In this document: piece after piece, positions 9,845 through 19,199 of the stretch
Numbering within the stretch: position 1 is the stretch's first letter
Layout of the letters: each line of letters opens with the position of its first letter
DNA from: Bacillus sp. (in: firmicutes)
GTDB taxonomy: Bacteria; Bacillota; Bacilli; Bacillales; Cytobacillaceae
Reading direction: 5' to 3'
DNA length: 64,000 bases
NCBI GenBank assembly: GCA_031177865.1
Contig: JAPSKD010000001.1
Location: forward strand, 62,001-126,000
Notes under the pieces: generated by a model
Told to the model about the DNA's origin: nothing
The model's database searches: none
The model's input: only the letters and a program-made list of their open reading frames with translations
Translations under genes and position numbers: made by a program

Positions 9845-11227
9845 ATGAAAAGATATTCAATAAGTGAGTTACAAAGAGGATATGAAACTAAGGAGTTCTC
9901 ACCAGTTGAAATTACACAAAAGTATTTAGAGACGATTAAATCTACTAGCAAAACTTTTAATTCTTTCATAACAGTCACAGAAGACCTAGCATTAAAACAG
10001 GCCAAGAGCCTAGAAGCTAAATTGATGACAGGAAATGAACTCGGCAAATTATTTGGGATTCCATTATCATATAAAGATAACATTCAAACAAAGGATATAA
10101 GAACAACCAATGGCTCTCTTATTGATCAAAACTATGTACCAAGTAAAAATGCAAAAGTTGTTTCAAAATTAGGGAAAGAAGATGCAATTACATTAGGAAA
10201 AACCAATATGCATGAATATGCCTTTGGAATAACATCAACAAACGAACATTATGGTGCAGTTAAAAATCCTTGGGATACTGAATATATACCAGGTGGTTCA
10301 AGTGGAGGATCAGCAGTTTCAGTTGCAACTAATCAGACTATTGCATCCTTAGGAACTGATACCGGTGGTTCTATAAGAATTCCAGCAGCCGCATGTGGAA
10401 TTGTTGGATTAAATCCGACAAATGGTAAAATTTCAACTAAGGGTATAGCAGGAATTTCTTGGACGCTAGATAACGTTGGCCCTTTAGCAGCAAATATGAG
10501 TGATCTAGCTATCATGATGGAAGCATTAACAGACAATCTATATTCAGAATACTGCATCGACGATATTAAAGGATTACGAATTGGAGTTCCTACAACATTT
10601 TTTAATCAAAATCTAGATGCTGAAACTTATGAATTTTACTTAAAAACATTACGAAATCTTGTAGATCAAGGCGCTATTTTAATAGAAGTAGAAATTCCCA
10701 CTATTGAGGGATATCAGGATTTCGGATTTGCCATTGCAATGTCAGAGGCAGGTTACTTTCATCAGGAAAAAATCAACTCACATCTTCAAAACTATGGTAA
10801 TGATGTTAGGGAGGTTATGAAAAAAGCAAATACATTTGGATCATTAGACTATATTATAGCTTTGAAAAAATGCGATGAATATGAGGAAGGATTCCGTAAA
10901 GTATTTGAAAAAGTAGACTTACTAGCAACCCCAACAATGCCAATCCCAGCGGAAAAGATTGGTGTTGCCGAAGCAGTAATAGGGGATTTTAAAGAAGGAT
11001 TATTTGATTGCCTAACACGTTATAATTTCATTTTTAATATGATAGGCTATCCAGCTTTAACTATTCCCTGTGGTATTACGAAAAAAAATCTACCAGTTGG
11101 CTTTCAATTGGTTGGACCAAAAAATAGTGAAAATATTCTTATTAAAGCAGGATATAGCTATGAGCAAAATTATTTACATGAATTTTATAAGAAAAGAGAT
11201 GAGCATTTGTTGTTTGTAAGTAAATAA
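9845..11227 (+). CDS. Amidase signature family hydrolase
   Basis: GGSSGGSAVSVATNQTIASLGTDTGGSIRIPAAACGIVGLNPT; GGAGG precedes ATG at 9845. Confidence 0.92.
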   Translation: MKRYSISELQRGYETKEFSPVEITQKYLETIKSTSKTFNSFITVTEDLALKQAKSLEAKLMTGNELGKLFGIPLSYKDNIQTKDIRTTNGSLIDQNYVPSKNAKVVSKLGKEDAITLGKTNMHEYAFGITSTNEHYGAVKNPWDTEYIPGGSSGGSAVSVATNQTIASLGTDTGGSIRIPAAACGIVGLNPTNGKISTKGIAGISWTLDNVGPLAANMSDLAIMMEALTDNLYSEYCIDDIKGLRIGVPTTFFNQNLDAETYEFYLKTLRNLVDQGAILIEVEIPTIEGYQDFGFAIAMSEAGYFHQEKINSHLQNYGNDVREVMKKANTFGSLDYIIALKKCDEYEEGFRKVFEKVDLLATPTMPIPAEKIGVAEAVIGDFKEGLFDCLTRYNFIFNMIGYPALTIPCGITKKNLPVGFQLVGPKNSENILIKAGYSYEQNYLHEFYKKRDEHLLFVSK

Positions 11228-11299
11228 TCAATCTTCAATTAAAGATTTTGCTTCTAAGGATGTTTTTAAAATATGATTTTTAATGAGGGTAGATAATAT

Positions 11300-12250
11300 A
11301 TGAAAATAGCAATCGCTGGTTCAGGTGCCATGGGGTGCAGGTTTGGAGCATTATTAAAAGAGGCGGATCACGATGTAATCCTTGTTGATGAGTGGGCCAT
11401 TCACATTGAAGCAATTAACCAAAGAGGTCTGGAAATTAGAAATGAAACTGGCTCACGCTTTTTACCTATTAAAGCATGCTTACCTCCTGAAGTAACAGAA
11501 ATCATGGATTTAGTAATTGTTTTTACAAAAGCAATGTTAACTGATGCTTTAATGCAAAAATGTCAGCATTTCATTAATGATAGAACACTAGTACTAACGT
11601 TACAAAATGGTTTAGGTAATATTGAAATTCTTGAAAAAAGTATTCCAAGGGACAATTTAATAGTAGGAGTAACAACTTATGGAACAGAACTTCTAGGGCC
11701 AGGTATTATTCAAGCTTTCGGAAGTGGACATAACCAAATTATGCAGGTGGATGGGAAGGTAACGGATGATATTAAAAAGTTGGCCGAGATTTTAATTTTT
11801 GCAGGAATGGATACAAAAGTCTCTGAAAACGCCTTCACTGAGATTTGGAACAAGGTTGCTTTTAACTCTGTATTAAATACATTATGCACGTTAATGGAGA
11901 ATACAGTTGGTGCTGTTGGGCATTATAGCATGTTTCATGAGGTTATTGATCACATTGTGGAAGAAATTATTGAGGTTGGATATGCTGAAGGGGTTTCCTT
12001 AAATAAAGATGATATTTTTAAAATGATTATTAATGTCATCCCGCCTGATATGGCCGGGAACCACTTACCATCCATGTATCAGGATATGGAGAACAACAGA
12101 CAGACAGAAATTGACTTCTTAAATGGTGCGATTGTTAACCTAGCAAAAAAGCATAACATTGCAGTTCCGATGAATTTATTAATTACCCATTTAATAAAAA
12201 TGAAGGAAGAAATTCGTTTTTATCAATCTCCACAAGAGGTGAAAAAATGA
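11300..12250 (+). CDS. Ketopantoate reductase (ApbA/PanE) family oxidoreductase
   Basis: GSGAMGCRFG Rossmann motif, NKVAFNSVLNTLCTLM and SMYQDMENNRQTEIDFLNG catalytic regions. Confidence 0.88.
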   Translation: MKIAIAGSGAMGCRFGALLKEADHDVILVDEWAIHIEAINQRGLEIRNETGSRFLPIKACLPPEVTEIMDLVIVFTKAMLTDALMQKCQHFINDRTLVLTLQNGLGNIEILEKSIPRDNLIVGVTTYGTELLGPGIIQAFGSGHNQIMQVDGKVTDDIKKLAEILIFAGMDTKVSENAFTEIWNKVAFNSVLNTLCTLMENTVGAVGHYSMFHEVIDHIVEEIIEVGYAEGVSLNKDDIFKMIINVIPPDMAGNHLPSMYQDMENNRQTEIDFLNGAIVNLAKKHNIAVPMNLLITHLIKMKEEIRFYQSPQEVKK

Positions 12251-13173
12251 AGAAAGTATCAATAATTGGAGCGGCTGGTACACTTGGTTCGTCATGTGCC
12301 ATGTCGCTCGCAATGAATGATATGATTCATGAGCTATGTCTAATCGATGTAAATAATAGCTTACTAGATAATCATGTTATGGATTTTGAAAATGCCTTTC
12401 CAGAAAAGAAAATATACAGAGGCACATATGAACATCTAAAAGAATCAGAGGTTATTATCATTACAGCAGGGGTGCCAAATCGAAATAATGAAACATCTAG
12501 AAATGCTTATTTGATAGATAACATAAAAATTATTCGCGAAATTGGCAGTCAGATTGAAAATTATGCCCCAAACGCAGTAATCATTACGGCATCAAACCCT
12601 GTTGACCTGTTAAATTACTATTTGTACAAAACATTTAATTTCAAGAAAGAACGTTTAATAGGCTACAACTTAAATGATTCTTTTAGATTTGATTGGGCAA
12701 TCAGAAAAAATCTTCAGCTGAGTTATAAAGGAAAGATTCAAACACCAGTAATTGGTGAACATGGTGAGTCGCAAGTCCCTGTATTTTCACAAGTGAAAAC
12801 AAAGGAAGGCTATATCACCTTCACAGAAGGGCAAAAGAAATCAATACACGATGATATTCGAACATGGTTTGTCCAGTTTAACCGATTAAATGTGAACCGT
12901 ACAACTGGATGGACAACGGCAGTTGGGATGAGAAGGTTAATAGAGGGCTTACTTACGAATAGAACAACAAACTTGCTTTGTTCTGCTGTTCTTGAAGGAG
13001 AGTATGGTATTGAAGGGTTAAGCATTGGGGTTCCTGTGAAAATAAATAAGGATGGCATAAAAAGTATTGTATCTTGGAATTTGACTGAAACAGAACGTCA
13101 AGGTTTTAACCAATCAGCTGTAAAAATACTTAATATTATTAAAGAAAATAAAGACCTATTTAGTAATCTTTGA
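12247..13173 (+). CDS. Lactate/malate dehydrogenase family (putative L-2-hydroxyacid dehydrogenase)
   Basis: GAAGTLGSS Rossmann, ITASNPVDLLNY, NDSFRFD and GEHGES catalytic motifs; overlaps upstream ORF by 4 nt. Confidence 0.85.
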   Translation: MKKVSIIGAAGTLGSSCAMSLAMNDMIHELCLIDVNNSLLDNHVMDFENAFPEKKIYRGTYEHLKESEVIIITAGVPNRNNETSRNAYLIDNIKIIREIGSQIENYAPNAVIITASNPVDLLNYYLYKTFNFKKERLIGYNLNDSFRFDWAIRKNLQLSYKGKIQTPVIGEHGESQVPVFSQVKTKEGYITFTEGQKKSIHDDIRTWFVQFNRLNVNRTTGWTTAVGMRRLIEGLLTNRTTNLLCSAVLEGEYGIEGLSIGVPVKINKDGIKSIVSWNLTETERQGFNQSAVKILNIIKENKDLFSNL

Positions 13174-13215
13174 GTTATTTAGTTTCATTGATTCAAAATT
13201 TTGGATGTTTAACTC

Positions 13216-13253
13216 TGTTTCATTATATGAACATCTGTATCAGATAATGAACA
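13216..13253. promoter_or_regulatory. Tandem operator-like sites upstream of E1 alpha
   Basis: CATTATATGAACA ending 13233 and CAGATAATGAACA ending 13253; same 20-bp spacing as at 5941-5977. Confidence 0.55.
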
Positions 13254-13294
13254 CAAGAGTGTTAAAATTGGAAGGGATTTTAGGAGGTTATTAA

Positions 13295-14359
13295 ATGAGA
13301 AATCTTGATTTTGAGTTAGTCCGCACTCTTGATGATGAAGGGAATCTGTTGAATGGTGTGACGATAGATTTATCCGAGGTAGAGTTACTTGAATTATATG
13401 AAAAAATGCTAATGACTAGATTATTTGATGAACGGGCATTCCGTTTGCAACGACAAGGAAGGATTGGAACTTATCCTCCATATAAGGGGCAGGAAGCCGC
13501 ACAGGTTGGGAGTGTTTTTAATTTAGAAAAAGGTGATTGGCTTTTTCCGTATGGAAGAGATTTAGCAGCATGTTTCACTTTTGGGAAGGACATGAAATCT
13601 GCTCTTCTATATGCAATGGGGCATAAGGATGGGAGCAAGGTCTCAGAAGATACAAATATATTTCCTTTAGCAATCATGATTCCACCCCAAATTCCACAGG
13701 CTGTTGGAGCTGCTTGGGCAAGTAAATTACGCGGTGAAGATCGGGTTGCACTTGCAACAATTGGTGATGGTGGAACTTCCAAGGGAGATTTTCATGAAGG
13801 AATGAATATGGCAGCTGTATATAAGGCACCTGCGATTTTCCTTTGCCAGAATAATCAATGGGCCATTAGTGTTCCGATTGAAAAACAAATGGCAACTGAT
13901 ACGGTCGTTCAAAAGGCGATTGCGTATGGAATGGAAGGGGTACGTGTTGATGGGAATGATGTGTTGGCAGTTTATCAAGTAACAAAGGAAGCGATTAAAC
14001 GTGCACGTAATGGTGAAGGACCAACCTTTATAGAAGCACTTACTTATCGTGTTGGACCACATACAACCTCTGATGATCCCACAAGATATCGGAAGGAAAC
14101 AGAAGCGGAGAAATGGAAACAACGGGATCCAATTGAATTGTATAAGAAATTTCTTATTAAGCAAGGGCTATGGTCAGAAGAACAGGATGCGAAAATGACA
14201 GAAAATATAAAAGAAATGATTAATACTGCGGTAAAGGAAGCGGAGGCAACTACAAAAACGAGGTTGATTGATATATTTGATCATGTTTACCAATTACCTA
14301 CAGATGATTTAATGAAGCAAAAACAAAGTGTAGAATCTGAATTTCTAATTTCACAGTAA
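13295..14359 (+). CDS. 2-oxoacid (pyruvate/branched-chain) dehydrogenase E1 component alpha subunit
   Basis: ThDP motif GDGGTSKGDFHEGMNMAAVYKAPAIFLCQNNQWAIS. Confidence 0.92.
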   Translation: MRNLDFELVRTLDDEGNLLNGVTIDLSEVELLELYEKMLMTRLFDERAFRLQRQGRIGTYPPYKGQEAAQVGSVFNLEKGDWLFPYGRDLAACFTFGKDMKSALLYAMGHKDGSKVSEDTNIFPLAIMIPPQIPQAVGAAWASKLRGEDRVALATIGDGGTSKGDFHEGMNMAAVYKAPAIFLCQNNQWAISVPIEKQMATDTVVQKAIAYGMEGVRVDGNDVLAVYQVTKEAIKRARNGEGPTFIEALTYRVGPHTTSDDPTRYRKETEAEKWKQRDPIELYKKFLIKQGLWSEEQDAKMTENIKEMINTAVKEAEATTKTRLIDIFDHVYQLPTDDLMKQKQSVESEFLISQ

Positions 14360-14372
14360 GGAGGAAATTTAT

Positions 14373-15353
14373 ATGTCACAAAAGACAATTGTTCAGGCGA
14401 TTAATGAAGCGATGGATCAAGTAATGGAACAAGATCCAACTGTAATGGTATTAGGACTTGATGTTGGAAAAAATGGTGGTGTATTTAGAGTAACGGATGG
14501 GTTGCAAGAAAAATTTGGTGAGAACCGAATTGTTGACACTCCAATCGCCGAATCGGGAACTGTAGGCGTCGCAATTGGTCTTGCAGTGAATGGATTTAAA
14601 CCAATAGTAGAAATGCAATTCATGGGCTTTATCTATTCAGCAATGGATCAAATATGTTCGCAAGCCGCGAGAGTTCGTTCACGTTCAGGGGGAAGATTTA
14701 CAGCACCCATGGTAATTAGAGGTCCATTTGGGGGTGGAGTACATGCACTAGAATTGCATTGTGACAGCTATGAAGCCTTCTTTGCACATACACCGGGCCT
14801 AAAGGTGGTAATTCCTAGCAACCCTTACGATGCAAAAGGATTATTAATATCAGCTATTGAAGATCCAGACCCAGTTGTCTTTTTTGAACCTATGAGGATT
14901 TACCGTTCGATTCGTGAAGAGGTTCCTGAGGAAATGTACCGCATACCAATCGGAAAAGCAAATATTGTCCGCGAGGGTGAAGAGCTAACAATTATTAGTT
15001 GGGGAGCACCCGTCCATACAGCAAAAGCATTGGCGGAAAAAATGTATGAAGAAAGAGGATTATCGATTGAGGTTATTGACCTACGTACATTGGTGCCATT
15101 TGATACAGAAACAATCGTGAATTCAATAAAGAAAACTGGCAGAGCAATCGTTATGCATGAAGCTGTTAAAACAGGTGGATTTGGTGCAGAAGTTGCTACA
15201 AGAATTATGGAAGAAGCATTCCTTTATATGGAGTGTCCAGTAGAAAGGGTAACAGGATTTGATACACCATATCCATTCCCCCAGGTTGAACACGACTGGA
15301 TGCCCAATGAAGAAAGACTAGTTCAAGCAGTTAATAAGGTTCTTACATTTTAA
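14373..15353 (+). CDS. 2-oxoacid dehydrogenase E1 component beta subunit
   Basis: VVDTPIAESGTVGVAIGLA; FGGGVHALELHCDSYEAFFAHTPGLKVVIPSNPYDAKGLL. Confidence 0.93.
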   Translation: MSQKTIVQAINEAMDQVMEQDPTVMVLGLDVGKNGGVFRVTDGLQEKFGENRIVDTPIAESGTVGVAIGLAVNGFKPIVEMQFMGFIYSAMDQICSQAARVRSRSGGRFTAPMVIRGPFGGGVHALELHCDSYEAFFAHTPGLKVVIPSNPYDAKGLLISAIEDPDPVVFFEPMRIYRSIREEVPEEMYRIPIGKANIVREGEELTIISWGAPVHTAKALAEKMYEERGLSIEVIDLRTLVPFDTETIVNSIKKTGRAIVMHEAVKTGGFGAEVATRIMEEAFLYMECPVERVTGFDTPYPFPQVEHDWMPNEERLVQAVNKVLTF

Positions 15354-15372
15354 TTGAAATGGAGGGATTTAA

Positions 15373-16653
15373 ATGATATATGAATTTAAGCTCCCAGACG
15401 TAGGAGAGGGAATCGCTGAGGGAGAAATAGTAAAATGGCTTGTCAGCCCAAAGGAACAAATTGATGAAGATCATCCTATTGCTGAAATTCAAACAGATAA
15501 AGCACTAATTGAAATTACTTCCCCAGTCGCTGGCACTGTAAGAGACATTCATTATCAAGAAGGAGAAATTGCAAAGGTTGGTTCCGTAATCATTAGTTTT
15601 AATACAGCTGAATTGAACAAATCTCTTGTGCAAGAAGCTCCCAAAAATACACAAGTAAAAGAGGAAATAACTGCTACTGAAATAAACCAAGTACCAAATA
15701 GGAAAAAGAGAGTAATTGCCACACCAACGGTTCGAAGAATTGCTAGGGAACTGGATGTTAATCTTTTATTAGTAGAAGGAAGCGGTAAAAATGGCAGAGT
15801 TCTAGAAGAAGATGTACGTTCTTTCGTAAATAAAAAAGGTAAAAAGCAAGGGGCCATATCTGATCATGGAGTTCATCTGCAATCTGCTGCAACCGTTGAG
15901 ACGACCATAGATAAACCGTTTGCTCCAATAACCCAAAAGGTAAATAGTCAAGAGAAAAGGGTTCCGTTAAGAGGACTGAGAAGAAGTATTGCAAACAAAA
16001 TGACCACTTCAACGACTGTAGCTGCTCAATCAACGATTTTAGAAGAAATTGATGTCACACAATTAGTCTCACTACGTAAACAAATGGCGGAAAAAGCAAA
16101 GGAAAAAGGTGTTCACTTAACTTATCTCCCATTTATTGTGAAAGCAGTCGTACCAGCTTTAAAGAAATTTGAATATTTAAACTCATCTTTAGATGATCAA
16201 TCTGAAGAAATTGTTTTAAAGTATGATTATAATATTGGAATTGCGACTGATACAGAGAACGGTCTGCTGGTACCAGTTGTTAAAAATGCAAATCAGAAAA
16301 GTTTAGTGGACATTGCAAGTGAAATTTCGGGACTTGTAGAAAAGGCAAGGAGCCAAAAAATTACAATGGAAGAGATAAGTGGAGGAACATTTACTATTAC
16401 AAATATTGGTGCTACAGGCGTTGGTATATTTGGAACTCCAGTTATTAATCATCCTGAAGCAGCTATTCTTGCTATTCATCGAATTCAGAAAAAACCAGTT
16501 GTTGTAAATAATCAGATTGTAATAAGAGATATGCTCGGTCTTAGCTTAAGTTTTGATCATCGAATTCTTGATGGTGCTATGGCGTCCTATTTCTTAAAGC
16601 AAATCATTCAGTATTTAGAACAACCGAACTTACTCTTTATGGAAATGGTTTAA
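15373..16653 (+). CDS. Dihydrolipoamide acyltransferase E2 component
   Basis: Lipoyl domain EIQTDKALIEI, E3-binding domain, C-terminal LSLSFDHRILDGAMA. Confidence 0.93.
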   Translation: MIYEFKLPDVGEGIAEGEIVKWLVSPKEQIDEDHPIAEIQTDKALIEITSPVAGTVRDIHYQEGEIAKVGSVIISFNTAELNKSLVQEAPKNTQVKEEITATEINQVPNRKKRVIATPTVRRIARELDVNLLLVEGSGKNGRVLEEDVRSFVNKKGKKQGAISDHGVHLQSAATVETTIDKPFAPITQKVNSQEKRVPLRGLRRSIANKMTTSTTVAAQSTILEEIDVTQLVSLRKQMAEKAKEKGVHLTYLPFIVKAVVPALKKFEYLNSSLDDQSEEIVLKYDYNIGIATDTENGLLVPVVKNANQKSLVDIASEISGLVEKARSQKITMEEISGGTFTITNIGATGVGIFGTPVINHPEAAILAIHRIQKKPVVVNNQIVIRDMLGLSLSFDHRILDGAMASYFLKQIIQYLEQPNLLFMEMV

Positions 16654-16682
16654 GAAATAATAGTTTAAGCAGGGGGAATTAG

Positions 16683-18089
16683 ATGGTTGTAGGAGAACTA
16701 GTTAGAGATGTGGAAGTCTTAGTGATTGGCGGTGGTCCGGGTGGCTATACTGCTGCGATTCGAGCAGCTCAATTGGGGAAGAAAGTAACTCTAATAGAGA
16801 AAGAAGAAATTGGTGGTGTTTGCCTAAATCAAGGCTGTATACCATCAAAAGCATTAATAACAGCAGGAAAGAAATTTAATTTTCTTCAGCAAGCAGATGA
16901 AATGGGAATTGAAGTAAAGCAGTCTACAATCAACTTCACAAAGATGCAAAACTGGAAAAATAATATCGTTAAAAGGTTAACAAATGGTGTAAATGGCTTA
17001 CTATCTGGAAATAAGGTAGAGGTTCTAAAAGGAGAAGCATTCTTTATCAATAATAATGAGGTTAGAGTAGAAAACGGCTATGAAAGTGATCGTATTCGTT
17101 TTCAGGATTGTATTATAGCGACAGGTTCAAGACCGGTAGAGATACCTGGTATCCCATTTGGAAACAAGGTCTTATCATCTAAAGAAGCCTTAAATTTAAA
17201 AGAAGTTCCAAAAGAACTAATCATTCTAGGTGGTGGTTATATCGGCATTGAACTGGGGCAGGCATACGCTTTACTAGGAGCCAAAGTAACCATTCTTGAG
17301 GAAAAGGAAACGATTTTAAATGGGTTTGATAAAAGAGCGGTTAATTTAGTAAAACAAAATTTACACCGAAAATCAGTCGATCTATTGACGAGTATAAAAA
17401 TTAACGAGGTTACAAATGGTCCTGAAAAAGTGCATCTTAGTTATCTTGAAAATAATGAGGTAAAAGAGTTGAGTGGGGATTATTTATTAGTAACTGCGGG
17501 TAGAAGACCAAATACAGATGAATTAAGTTTGGATATATTACAGATGATTGTTGATGATAGGGGATATATTGCTGTAGATCATCAGTGCATGACAAGTGTA
17601 AAAAATATTTATGCGATCGGCGATATTATTTCAGGACCTGCACTTGCCCATAAAGCTGCTTATGAAGGCAAAGTCGTGGCTGAAGTGATTGCAGGAAAAC
17701 CTAGTGCGGTTGACTATCAAACTATTCCATTAGTCGTGTTTTCTGATCCGGAAATTGCATCAGTAGGGTTAACCGAAAATGATGCAATTAAAGAAGGACA
17801 TTCAATTAAAGTTGGTCGTTTTTCATACGGCGCCAATGGTCGTGCTCTGACGTTAAATGAAACAGAGGGTAGCATTACTTTGGTTGTCGAAAAGAGTACA
17901 GAATTAGTTTTAGGTGCTCAAATTGTGGGAGAAGAAGCTTCAGAATTAATATCTGAAATTACATTGGCAATTGAAATGGGTGCAACCATATATGACCTTA
18001 TTGATACAATCCATGCACACCCAACACTTTCTGAAATTGTGTTGGAAGCTTCCGAAGCAGCAATTGAACAGGCAATTCATGTTTTATAA
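16683..18089 (+). CDS. lpdA: Dihydrolipoyl dehydrogenase E3
   Basis: GGGPGGYTAAIRAAQLG, redox-active GGVCLNQGCIPSKA. Confidence 0.94.
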   Translation: MVVGELVRDVEVLVIGGGPGGYTAAIRAAQLGKKVTLIEKEEIGGVCLNQGCIPSKALITAGKKFNFLQQADEMGIEVKQSTINFTKMQNWKNNIVKRLTNGVNGLLSGNKVEVLKGEAFFINNNEVRVENGYESDRIRFQDCIIATGSRPVEIPGIPFGNKVLSSKEALNLKEVPKELIILGGGYIGIELGQAYALLGAKVTILEEKETILNGFDKRAVNLVKQNLHRKSVDLLTSIKINEVTNGPEKVHLSYLENNEVKELSGDYLLVTAGRRPNTDELSLDILQMIVDDRGYIAVDHQCMTSVKNIYAIGDIISGPALAHKAAYEGKVVAEVIAGKPSAVDYQTIPLVVFSDPEIASVGLTENDAIKEGHSIKVGRFSYGANGRALTLNETEGSITLVVEKSTELVLGAQIVGEEASELISEITLAIEMGATIYDLIDTIHAHPTLSEIVLEASEAAIEQAIHVL

Positions 18090-18094
18090 GATCC

Positions 18095-18132
18095 CAAGAC
18101 TGTCCGGTTTAATTAAAAGGACAGTCTTTTTC
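18095..18132 (+). terminator. Rho-independent terminator
   Basis: AGACTGTCC-ggtttaattaaaa-GGACAGTCT-TTTT. Confidence 0.85.
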
Positions 18133-18260
18133 CTGCATTAGATTTACCACGGACGGTAAATCATTCTGATTCAATGCTGTTCGAATTTACTTGTTTTATA
18201 GTTAGGCAGTATTTTAAAAAAAAGATGACTATACAACGTTGATATATTAACAATATAACT

Positions 18261-18378
18261 CTGGGCCTTGCCGGCATTAGCTATTGCAGGTTTGCATATT
18301 CGGCATATCATGGGATTCTGTGTCATGATTCTCTTTTATAGCTTCATTCCGATTTCTATTGGTCTATTATTGTTATAA
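18261..18378 (+). pseudogene. atoE 3'-terminal fragment
   Basis: Near-identical to the last ~118 nt of atoE (5199-5316), no upstream gene body. Confidence 0.85.
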
Positions 18379-18691
18379 ACTAGAGGCAAACGGACATTTC
18401 CGTTTGCCTTTCTGAATGATTGGGGGACTTTTATGACAAACAACAAATTGGGAATGTTAGTGTTGGCGACTTTTTTTACCTTGCTTTTAGTAGGATGTGG
18501 CTCTAACAAATCACCACTCTTAAAAGGTGCTTATCAAAGCGAACATGTGAATGGCTATATTGTTCAAATGACCTTTCAGCCTGAGGATCATAGTTTTATT
18601 GAATACATTGATAATAGAGAAGTAGATAAGGGAACTTATGAAGAATTAGAAAATGGTTCATATAAAATGAACGTTGAACTACAAGAATTTG
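18261..18691 (+). repeat. Right copy of ~430 bp direct repeat flanking the IclR island
   Basis: Begins ctgggccttgccgg, ends acaagaatttg, as in 5199-5628. Confidence 0.85.
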
Positions 18692-18843
18692 AAATTGCAT
18701 TAAAGAGTGACAACTCATTTGACCTAATCATTAATAAACTAAATGATGGAAAACCATTCCCGCTGAAAAATGTTGATGAAACCCCCGTATATATTGGTAC
18801 AGAATTTGATGATGTCGAAGAATATAAATCATTAGTAAAATGA
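18433..18843 (+). CDS. Small lipoprotein (136 aa), paralog of 5370-5702
   Basis: Lipobox LLVGCGS; RBS gggggac. Confidence 0.75.
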   Translation: MTNNKLGMLVLATFFTLLLVGCGSNKSPLLKGAYQSEHVNGYIVQMTFQPEDHSFIEYIDNREVDKGTYEELENGSYKMNVELQEFEIALKSDNSFDLIINKLNDGKPFPLKNVDETPVYIGTEFDDVEEYKSLVK

Positions 18844-19199
18844 TGGTGTAATCATAAACTTTTGAACATAATCGTTTTTTTTTATGGATGATGTATGATG
18901 GAGGATAGAATTGACTTATTCGAAAACAACCAAGGAGGTTACCTTTTTGAAAGACTAGAAGACAGAAGCAGAACAGGCAAATATGAAGATTGATGAGATA
19001 TTTAATGAAGAAATCAGGATTAATTGAATATCGTCCCTCTTTTAAGTGACAATACCCGATTAGCAATGATTGAAGGGCAAGAAGAAGATAATAAATGATG
19101 AAAAATGCTTGGTCATACATGTATGTACCGGGCATTTTTTTATGCCTCTTTCCGATAAAGATGAAACTTTTATAAAGATATAATCGTAAATAGGTAGAG

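Noticed and set aside
9277-10083. 268-aa minus-strand ORF
   Set aside because: Antisense to dctM and the amidase gene; low-complexity translation typical of a shadow ORF
18890-19100. Short ORFs between the lipoprotein and membrane protein (MKD-stop-KTEAEQANMKIDEIFNEEIRIN; MNIVPLLSDNTRLAMIEGQEEDNK)
   Set aside because: Too short and interrupted to support as genes; possibly decay products
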